DNA of 48,942 nucleotides from Prevotellaceae bacterium (lineage in GTDB: Bacteria; Bacteroidota; Bacteroidia; Bacteroidales; Paludibacteraceae), in NCBI GenBank assembly GCA_031270065.1, contig JAISYF010000125.1, positions 1-48,942 on the forward strand, in the 5' to 3' direction. The notes under the pieces are model-generated. The model ran no database searches and was not told where the DNA came from. It saw only the letters and a list, made by a program, of their open reading frames with translations. Shown one piece after another: positions 43,035 through 48,942 of the stretch (its first letter is position 1; each line of letters begins with the position of its first letter). Both the position numbers and the translations under genes were made by a program.

Positions 43035-43544
43035 ATGAAAGAAAATTTACAATACGCATTATATTTTATGCTATTAATTGCAGTTCAGGTTTTGGTTTTA
43101 AATCAAATCTGCCTTTTTGGTTTCGGCTGCATTTTTCTATACACATTATTTATATTGATATACCCGCTCAGTAAAAATAATCAAATACAGTTTCTCTTTA
43201 TTTCGTTTTTACTTGGATTTATAATTGATTTATTTTCAAACAGTTACGGCACGCACACATTTGCCTGCACGCTGATTGCCTATCTGCGCCCACACATCAC
43301 AAAACTTTATAACGGCGCAGACAATTTTGAGCCATTGAAAAAATCGTATCAAAAATTCGGCGGACTTTTCATTCGCTACGCCGTTACTATGATTTTAATT
43401 CACCATTTTACGCTCTTTATGATGGAGGCATTTTCTCTGAAATTATTGCCGATTGTGTTACTTAAAACATTGGTTAGCAGTATTTTAACAATGATTTTCA
43501 TATTTTTTATTCAATCTCTTTTTATAAAAAAAAATGCGAGATAA
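43035..43544 (+). CDS. mreD: Rod shape-determining protein MreD
   Basis: A 169-residue integral membrane protein with about five hydrophobic segments (ALYFMLLIAVQVLVLNQICL, FIFLYTL-like CIFLYTLFILIYPL, FLFISFLLGFIIDLFSNSYG, FIRYAVTMILIHHFTLFMME). The GFIIDLFSNSYGTHTFACTL segment fits MreD. It is weakly conserved as a family; the identification rests mainly on the position between mreC and mrdA. The last 11 bases overlap the start of mrdA. Confidence 0.87.
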   Translation: MKENLQYALYFMLLIAVQVLVLNQICLFGFGCIFLYTLFILIYPLSKNNQIQFLFISFLLGFIIDLFSNSYGTHTFACTLIAYLRPHITKLYNGADNFEPLKKSYQKFGGLFIRYAVTMILIHHFTLFMMEAFSLKLLPIVLLKTLVSSILTMIFIFFIQSLFIKKNAR

Positions 43545-45480
43545 TTTTAAACATAGAAGTTTATATATCAAAATTTTCATTGTGTGCATTGCAGCGGTTT
43601 TGATTGGGAGGCTAATTCATTTACAGTTAATTAGCAACTACCAAGAGCAAGCCGACAGCAACGCCTTTTTCCGAAAAACTATTTACGCGCCGAGAGGAAC
43701 TATTTATGACCGAAACGGCAAAATATTAGTCGGCAGCCCGCCAATTTACGGTATTGAAATCACTGTGAAACGACTTAACGATTTGAATAAAAAAGTTGAA
43801 AAATTCAGAAAAGAAAACGCGCCCAAAGACAGCATCGAAAAATATGTTTTCGACACTGTTCTTTTGTGTAAATTAATTAATATTAGTAAAGAAACATTTA
43901 TTTCAAAACTGAATAATATTCAAGATAAAAACAAAAATCCATATTATTCATCGCGTGTTCCGCAGCGTTTATTGACGCAAATGACAGAAACGGACAAAGC
44001 GGCTTTAGATGAGCAGTTGTGGAAATTCGACGGCATTAGCATTTCCAAGCGCACCACTCGGCAGTATTTTTACCCTAATGCTGCTCACGCGCTCGGCTCT
44101 ATCGGCGAAGTGTCGAAAAAAGATATTGAAAAATACGACTCAATTTATAAAAAAGAAGAGATAAAACGCTATAAACAAGGCGATTACATCGGAATTTCGG
44201 GTGTGGAAAAGCAGTATGAGGAGGAGTTGCGAGGTACAAACGGCGCGGAAATTTATATGCGCGAGGCAAACGGCGTGATTAAGGAAAAGTACAAAAACGG
44301 CGGAGATGATATTTCTCCAATCGGCGGAAAAACTCTGAAACTCACGTTGGATATTGATTTGCAGGCTTACGGTGAATTGCTTATGCAAAACAAAGTCGGC
44401 AGTATCGTTTGCATTGAGCCATCATCGGGCGAACTTTTGGCGTTGGTTTCCTCGCCGACATTCGACCCGTCAATTTTAGTCGGCAGGCAGCGGTCGGAAA
44501 ATTACCCGAAATTGCTCAAAGACCCGTTTAAACCGCTCTTTGACAGACCTTTAATGGCATTTTACCCGCCCGGTTCAACTTTTAAAGTTGCCAACGCGCT
44601 GATTTTTGAACACGAGCAAATTATTGACAAAAATACGCGCTACCCTTGCCACGCGGGCTATGTTATAGGCAGTTTCAGGGTTGGCTGCCACCTGCATTCC
44701 TCGCCATTGGATTTGCCGAACTCAATTTCAAACTCCTGCAACGCCTACTTTTGCGCGGGGTTGCGGGCATTGCTCGACAACAAAAAATACGGCAATATTC
44801 AAAATGCGTTCAATGCTTGGAAAAAAGATATTGTTTCATTTGGTTTCGGCTATCGGCTCGGAGTAGACCTTCCGAATGAAAGTCGCGGATTTATTCCAAA
44901 TACTGAGGTTTATGATAAAATTCATGGAAAAAACCGTTGGAAAAGTCTTAATATTGTGTCAATTTCCATCGGTCAGGGCGAAATTACCGTTACGCCTGTA
45001 CAGTTAGCAAATCTTGCAGCGGTAATAGCCAATCGCGGTTATTGGATTCGCCCGCATATTCTCAAAGAAATAGAGGGAGAAAAACTTGATACATTTTATA
45101 CAAATAAAAATTTTACGGTAGTTGAGCCTGAATATTTTGAACCTGTAATTCAAGGAATGGAGTGGGCGGTAAATGGCGGAGGCAGCGGTTCTACGGCGCG
45201 TATTGCCAAACTTGACGATATAATTATTTGCGGAAAAACAGGCACAGCCGAAAATCCGCGAGGCGACAACCACTCAATTTTTTTGGCTTTCGCGCCAAAA
45301 GACAACCCTAAAATCGCGATTGCGATAGTGGTGGAAAATGCAGGTTTCGGCGCAACATGGGCAGCCCCGATTGTATCATTAATGATTGAAAAATATCTCA
45401 AAGGCAGCATTGCCGAAAACCGCAAATTGAAAGAGAAACAAATTGTAGAAGCAAATTTGATGCCGAAAAAAGCATATTGA
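43534..45480 (+). CDS. mrdA: Penicillin-binding protein 2 (elongation transpeptidase)
   Basis: A 648-residue class B PBP. It has an N-terminal membrane anchor (about 10-28; IKIFIVCIAAVLIGRLIHL), a dimerisation domain beginning IYAPRGTIYDRNGKILVG, and a transpeptidase domain with the serine motif STFK in PPGSTFKVANA, SNSCN and CGKTGTAE. It cross-links lateral wall peptidoglycan in elongation together with a RodA polymerase. mreD overlaps its start by 11 bases. rodA, usually next, is absent: a MITE-like element and obgE follow instead. Confidence 0.94.
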   Translation: MRDNFKHRSLYIKIFIVCIAAVLIGRLIHLQLISNYQEQADSNAFFRKTIYAPRGTIYDRNGKILVGSPPIYGIEITVKRLNDLNKKVEKFRKENAPKDSIEKYVFDTVLLCKLINISKETFISKLNNIQDKNKNPYYSSRVPQRLLTQMTETDKAALDEQLWKFDGISISKRTTRQYFYPNAAHALGSIGEVSKKDIEKYDSIYKKEEIKRYKQGDYIGISGVEKQYEEELRGTNGAEIYMREANGVIKEKYKNGGDDISPIGGKTLKLTLDIDLQAYGELLMQNKVGSIVCIEPSSGELLALVSSPTFDPSILVGRQRSENYPKLLKDPFKPLFDRPLMAFYPPGSTFKVANALIFEHEQIIDKNTRYPCHAGYVIGSFRVGCHLHSSPLDLPNSISNSCNAYFCAGLRALLDNKKYGNIQNAFNAWKKDIVSFGFGYRLGVDLPNESRGFIPNTEVYDKIHGKNRWKSLNIVSISIGQGEITVTPVQLANLAAVIANRGYWIRPHILKEIEGEKLDTFYTNKNFTVVEPEYFEPVIQGMEWAVNGGGSGSTARIAKLDDIIICGKTGTAENPRGDNHSIFLAFAPKDNPKIAIAIVVENAGFGATWAAPIVSLMIEKYLKGSIAENRKLKEKQIVEANLMPKKAY

Positions 45481-45514
45481 TAATGATTAGTTAACAGTGA
45501 TTAATGTTAGCCGC

Positions 45515-45642
45515 AATTCATAATTTAGAAAATGTTTAAATTTTTGACAAATATTTTTTATTCCCTGTCATTGCAGGTCAAAGCCCGCAATGACAGGGAG
45601 TTGCAATGATAACAGGGAATAAACAAATTTATAATTCATAAT
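45515..45642. mobile_element. MITE-like element, variant copy D, with 10-bp flanking direct repeats
   Basis: AATTCATAAT occurs at 45515-45524 and 45633-45642, flanking 108 bases that share the ATGTTTAAATTTTTG end, a CCCTGTCATTGCAGG...CCCGCAATGACAGGG stem, and TAAACAAATTTAT with the MITE family. The flanking repeats look like a target-site duplication. It lies between mrdA and obgE. Confidence 0.6.
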
Positions 45643-45653
45643 AAAAAAAAGAG

Positions 45654-46643
45654 ATGTCCAATTTTATAGATTACGTTAAAATATTTTGCCGTTCAGGTAA
45701 TGGAGGCGCGGGGTCGACTCATTTCCACAGAGAAAAATTCGTGCCGAAAGGCGGTCCAGACGGCGGCGATGGCGGGCGCGGCGGTCATATTATTCTGCGC
45801 GGCAGCAAGGACTATTGGACTTTGCTGCACCTTAAATATGAACGGCACGTCTTTGCAGGACACGGCGGACATGGCAGCGGCAGCCGCAGTTTCGGCAAAG
45901 ACGGTGAGAACAAAACTATCACTGTTCCGCTCGGCACTGTGGCGCACGATGCCAACACAGGCGAATTTTTGTGCGAAATAGTAGAAGACGGTCAGGAAAT
46001 TGTTCTTATAAAAGGCGGGCGCGGCGGACAGGGAAATTGGCATTTCCGCACTGCAACAAATCAAACGCCGCGTTTTGCGCAGCCGGGCGAGCCTATGATT
46101 GAAAAAGACGTTATCCTTGAACTCAAAGTGCTGGCAGATGTTGGGCTTGTGGGCTTCCCAAATGCAGGCAAAAGTACGCTGCTTTCGGTGGTGTCGGCGG
46201 CAAAACCCGAAATTGCCGACTACCCATTTACTACGCTCACGCCGAATTTGGGCATAGTTTCTTACCGCGGCGGCAGGTCGTTTTGTATGGCAGACATTCC
46301 GGGAATTATTGAGGGCGCAGCAGAGGGTAAAGGCTTGGGACTGAGATTTTTACGGCATATTGAGCGCAATTCCATACTCCTTTTTCTTGTGCCTGCCGAC
46401 AGCAACGACATTGAAAAAGAGTACAAAATTCTACTCGGAGAACTCGAAAAATACAATCCTGAATTGCTCTTTAAAAAGCGTATTCTCGCCATTTCCAAAA
46501 CCGATATTTTGGGCGAAGACCTGATTCCCGAACTCGAAAAAACGCTGCCAAAAAACATTCCGCATATCTTTTTCTCGTCTATTTCGCAATATAATATTGA
46601 AAATTTGAAAGATTTGTTATGGAAAACAATAAATGAATTGTAA
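45654..46643 (+). CDS. obgE: GTPase ObgE/CgtA
   Basis: A 329-residue protein with the N-terminal Gly-rich Obg domain (1-157; [34 protein letters not shown]) and a G domain (158-329; G1 [12 protein letters not shown]3 [21 protein letters not shown]4 SKTD, G5-like SSIS). The C-terminal OCT domain is absent, as is usual in Bacteroidota. It binds the large ribosomal subunit and acts in its assembly and in stress response. It stands apart from rpmA/rplU and adk here. No promoter is obvious; read-through past the element at 45515 is possible. Confidence 0.94.
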   Translation: MSNFIDYVKIFCRSGNGGAGSTHFHREKFVPKGGPDGGDGGRGGHIILRGSKDYWTLLHLKYERHVFAGHGGHGSGSRSFGKDGENKTITVPLGTVAHDANTGEFLCEIVEDGQEIVLIKGGRGGQGNWHFRTATNQTPRFAQPGEPMIEKDVILELKVLADVGLVGFPNAGKSTLLSVVSAAKPEIADYPFTTLTPNLGIVSYRGGRSFCMADIPGIIEGAAEGKGLGLRFLRHIERNSILLFLVPADSNDIEKEYKILLGELEKYNPELLFKKRILAISKTDILGEDLIPELEKTLPKNIPHIFFSSISQYNIENLKDLLWKTINEL

Positions 46644-46652
46644 ATTTTTTTG

Positions 46653-46661
46653 TAATTTTGC
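46653..46661 (+). promoter_or_regulatory. Candidate -7 box upstream of the fumarase gene
   Basis: TAATTTTGC fits TAnnTTTGC. If used, transcription of the fumarase gene starts just before the MITE-like copy B, which would then lie inside a leader of about 245 bases. The -33 element is only ATTG and is weak. Confidence 0.5.
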
Positions 46662-46670
46662 AGTCTGAAA

Positions 46671-46810
46671 TTAAAGGCTGTTTAAATTTTTGTAAAATTA
46701 ATTATTATGACTAGAAATGCAGTACCCTGTCATTGTGCTTGCAGGATACGACCCGCAACCGCAATGACAGGGTATAAACAATATTTATCTAAAATTTAAA
46801 CAAACTCTAA
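46671..46810. mobile_element. MITE-like element, copy B, in the fumarase leader
   Basis: Left end TTAAAGGCTGTTTAAATTTT (imperfect) and right end AAAATTTAAACAAACTCTAA bound 140 bp. The interior matches copy A (AATTAATTATTATGACT, AATGCAGTACCCTGTCATTG, TAAACAATATTTATCTAAAA) with a CCCTGTCATTG ... CAATGACAGGG stem. No reading frame fills it. Confidence 0.75.
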
Positions 46811-46911
46811 CAAAGTAAAAATTGATGCAAAATCACCGATTCAGCAGGTTGTTGAGGTTATTTGTGTTGATAATTAGGAAATTACAAAAATCATTAACCA
46901 TTAAAAAATAT

Positions 46912-48546
46912 ATGGCAAAAGAATTTCATTATGAGCCGATGTTCCAAAAGGGCAAAGGCGCGGAGGAATATTATTTATTGACCAAAGAGGGCGTTTCTAC
47001 TGCCGAATTTGAGGGTAAATCCGTTCTAAAAGTGCAGCCAGAAGCATTGACGGCGTTGGCTGAGGCGGCATTTCACGATTGTTCGTTCTTTTTGAGAAAA
47101 GAGCATCAAAGGCAGGTTGCGGCGATACTCGAAGATGAGGAGGCAACCGAAAACGATAAATTTGTCGCGCTCACGATGCTGCAAAACGCCGAAGTGTCGG
47201 CAAAAGGACTGTTGCCGTTCTGCCAGGACACAGGTACGGCAACTATCGCGGCGAAAAAAGGGCAGCGCGTTTGGACTGATTTTTCTGACGAGGAGGCGTT
47301 GTCGAAAGGTGTGTATATGACCTACACCAACGAAAATTTGCGTTATTCGCAAAACGCCCCGCTCACAATGTACAAAGAGGTGAATACGGGTACTAACCTG
47401 CCCGCGCAGATTGATATTCAAGCGGTTGAGGGCGATGAATACAAATTTTTGTGCATCGCAAAGGGCGGCGGTTCAAGCAATAAAACCTATCTTTTTCAGG
47501 AAACAAAAGCGTTGTTGAATCCCGAAAGTTTGGAAAAATTTTTGGGCGAAAAACTGCGTACTCTCGGCACTGCTGCGTGTCCGCCCTACCATATCGCGTT
47601 TGTGGTTGGTGGCACTTCGGCTGATATTTGCCTGAAAACTGCGAAACTTGCCTCAACAAAATATTACGACACTCTGCCAACAGAAGGCAACGAGGGCGGT
47701 CGCGCTTTTAGAGATATTCGGTTAGAGAAAAAAGTGTTGCGTTCTGCGTGGGAAAGCGGCTTCGGGGCACAGTTCGGTGGAAAATATTTTGCCCACGATG
47801 TTAGAATTGTTCGTTTGCCAAGACATGGCGCAAGTTGCTTTGTGGGAATGGCGGTTAGTTGTTCGGCTGACAGAAATATTTTAGCAAAAATTAACAAAGA
47901 GGGCGTTTGGATTGAAAAATTAGAGGAAAATCCTGTGAGTTTGATACCTGAACGTTACCGCAAAAAAGGCGAGGGCGAAGTTGTGAAAATCAACCTCAAC
48001 CAACCGATGAGCGAGATTTTGAAAATCCTCACTCAATACCCCGTTTCTACGCGGCTTTCGTTGAACGGCACAATCGTTGTTGGGCGCGATATTGCCCACG
48101 CCAAACTCAAAGAAATGATTGACAGGGGCAAGGGTTTGCCTCAATATGTGAAAGACCACCCGATTTATTACGCGGGTCCCGCCAAAACGCCGAAAGGAAT
48201 GCCGAGTGGTTCGTTTGGTCCAACTACGGCGGGTAGAATGGACTCTTATGTTGATTTGTTTCAACAAAACGGCGGCTCTATGGTAATGATTGCAAAGGGC
48301 AACCGCAGTCAGCAGGTTACCGATGCATGCAAAAAATATGGTGGATTTTATCTTGGCTCAATTGGCGGTCCTGCGGCAATTTTAGCGCAAAACAACATCA
48401 AAAATGTTGAGTGCCTCGAATTTCCAGAACTCGGAATGGAAGCAATTTGGAAAATAGAAGTGGCGGATTTCCCCGCGTTTATTCTCGTTGATGACAAAGG
48501 AAATGATTTTTTTAAGCAGTTGAAACCTGTGTGTTTGGCTCATTGA
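46912..48546 (+). CDS. Class I (iron-sulfur) fumarate hydratase
   Basis: A 544-residue protein; the ATG at 46912 ([12 protein letters not shown]) is preferred because an upstream start would add 30 residues of non-family sequence. Motifs: [13 protein letters not shown] (Cys104, the first cluster Cys), [23 protein letters not shown], and the C-terminal swivelling domain ([60 protein letters not shown]). It converts fumarate and malate reversibly with an oxygen-sensitive [4Fe-4S] cluster, typical of anaerobes. The single-chain form fits FumA/FumB-type enzymes rather than the two-subunit form. A hairpin terminator follows at 48571. Confidence 0.93.
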   Translation: MAKEFHYEPMFQKGKGAEEYYLLTKEGVSTAEFEGKSVLKVQPEALTALAEAAFHDCSFFLRKEHQRQVAAILEDEEATENDKFVALTMLQNAEVSAKGLLPFCQDTGTATIAAKKGQRVWTDFSDEEALSKGVYMTYTNENLRYSQNAPLTMYKEVNTGTNLPAQIDIQAVEGDEYKFLCIAKGGGSSNKTYLFQETKALLNPESLEKFLGEKLRTLGTAACPPYHIAFVVGGTSADICLKTAKLASTKYYDTLPTEGNEGGRAFRDIRLEKKVLRSAWESGFGAQFGGKYFAHDVRIVRLPRHGASCFVGMAVSCSADRNILAKINKEGVWIEKLEENPVSLIPERYRKKGEGEVVKINLNQPMSEILKILTQYPVSTRLSLNGTIVVGRDIAHAKLKEMIDRGKGLPQYVKDHPIYYAGPAKTPKGMPSGSFGPTTAGRMDSYVDLFQQNGGSMVMIAKGNRSQQVTDACKKYGGFYLGSIGGPAAILAQNNIKNVECLEFPELGMEAIWKIEVADFPAFILVDDKGNDFFKQLKPVCLAH

Positions 48547-48570
48547 TTTTTAGAATGAAAAATGTTGTAT

Positions 48571-48602
48571 GGGCGATACCGATAATTATTGGTATTTCGC
48601 CC
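48571..48602 (+). terminator. Hairpin terminator after the fumarase gene
   Basis: GGGCGATACC and GGTATTTCGCCC pair with a small bulge around GATAATTATT, 25 bases after the stop and followed by ATTTTAA. The remaining sequence to 48700 shows no gene. Confidence 0.65.
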
Positions 48603-48700
48603 ATTTTAACCACTGACCACTCTGACCACACGAACAAAAATAGAAAATTGAACGAGCAAAGATAAAAATTTTAGCAGATAGTAATAAATTAATAATTAAC

Positions 48701-48724
48701 TGTCAAGTTTCACAACGTTGTTGA
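48701..48724 (+). repeat. Terminal end of an IS481-like element
   Basis: The stretch opens TGTCAAGTTTCACAACG and continues GTTGTTGA. It overlaps the last codons of the transposase fragment, as is common for compact IS elements. The TGT start fits IS481-type ends. The same word occurs at 36105 (as a palindrome) and 96-119. Confidence 0.6.
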
Positions 48725-48942
48725 TTAACTTGAGTAATTTTTTGCAGCAAAGATAGAGATTTATTTTTAAATAACCAAGTGTTTTCAAAAAATATTTCTG
48801 GATTTTTTTCGTACCAAAAACAGAGGGCATCAAAAGGCGTTCTGCAATTGAGTTCTCGTTTTAGCGAGCCGTGCCTGCGCTCAAAATTGTAAAAAAACAT
48901 AAATTTTGCCAACGAAATTTGCATTTCTTCAACCGAATTATA
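48703..48942 (-). CDS. IS481/IS3-like transposase, C-terminal part (cut by the window edge)
   Basis: The frame is open to the right edge, giving 79 residues (YNSVEEMQISLAKFMFFYNF, ERRHGSLKRELNCRTPFDAL, CFWYEKNPEIFFENT). FYNFERRHGSL and TPFDAL match the end of rve-type integrase domains, in which the last catalytic Glu lies just upstream, here out of view. The gene ends inside the terminal repeat of the element. The family assignment (IS481 rather than IS3) rests on the end sequence and is tentative. Confidence 0.75.
   Translation of the reverse strand, partial: YNSVEEMQISLAKFMFFYNFERRHGSLKRELNCRTPFDALCFWYEKNPEIFFENTWLFKNKSLSLLQKITQVNQQRCET

Noticed and set aside
46822..46911. 30-residue N-terminal extension of fumarase
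   Set aside because: It is not family-like and overlaps the end region of the MITE leader; the ATG at 46912 starts the conserved part.

Overview
The window looks like chromosomal DNA of an anaerobic member of the Bacteroidota, probably Bacteroidales. The evidence is: AT-rich sequence; promoters with the Bacteroidota -7 box (TAnnTTTGC) and an upstream TTTG; at least two proteins plus one gene remnant with type IX secretion (T9SS) C-terminal sorting domains; a NigD-like lipoprotein; a TonB-type barrel with a CarboxypepD-like N-terminus; and fermentative or oxygen-sensitive enzymes (tryptophanase, phosphate butyryltransferase, class I fumarase). I saw no rRNA, tRNA or CRISPR array.

Region 1 (1-11751, minus strand) is an Rhs polymorphic-toxin locus. 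In transcription order it holds a small T9SS-sorted protein, a 2252-residue secreted lamin-tail/SpvB/FG-GAP/Rhs protein with an ART-like tip, a cytosolic helical protein as candidate immunity, a 5'-truncated Rhs core with a zincin (HEYGH) tip, a lipoprotein as candidate immunity, and an orphan restriction-endonuclease-fold tip fused at its end to an insertion-sequence-like terminus. The orphan tip and the main gene share a 234-bp nearly identical glycine-rich segment that could serve for tip exchange.

Region 2 (11839-19408) holds a Tat-exported TPR protein, an XRE regulator preceded by several TTGTACAA-type palindromes, a DnaQ-like exonuclease, tryptophanase, a LuxR-type regulator with a degenerate receiver next to a hemerythrin protein, a Skp/OmpH-like lipoprotein, a 52-residue membrane protein, and a 368-bp hairpin-rich repeat element.

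Region 3 (19409-32004) holds a large T9SS cargo protein, a thioesterase, an outer-membrane barrel, frr, a phosphate butyryltransferase, ispH, an ECF sigma factor, an MBG-repeat secreted protein, a flippase-like membrane protein overlapping rsmG, a PspC protein and yidC.

Region 4 (32005-48942) holds a GH3-family enzyme, rlmN, lipoproteins, an outer-membrane receptor, an ndk-M23 peptidase-membrane protein cluster, the cell-shape cluster mreC-mreD-mrdA (no mreB or rodA on its flanks), obgE, class I fumarase and the C-terminus of an IS transposase at the right edge.

Intergenic space carries at least three repeat families: a MITE-like element (about 110-140 bp, ends AGAGTTTGTTTAAATTTT, inner CCCTGTCATTG stem), long TTTGAAAATTTGA/TCAAATTTTCAAA palindromic tracts, and a TGTCAAGTTTCACAA motif that matches the end of the edge transposon.
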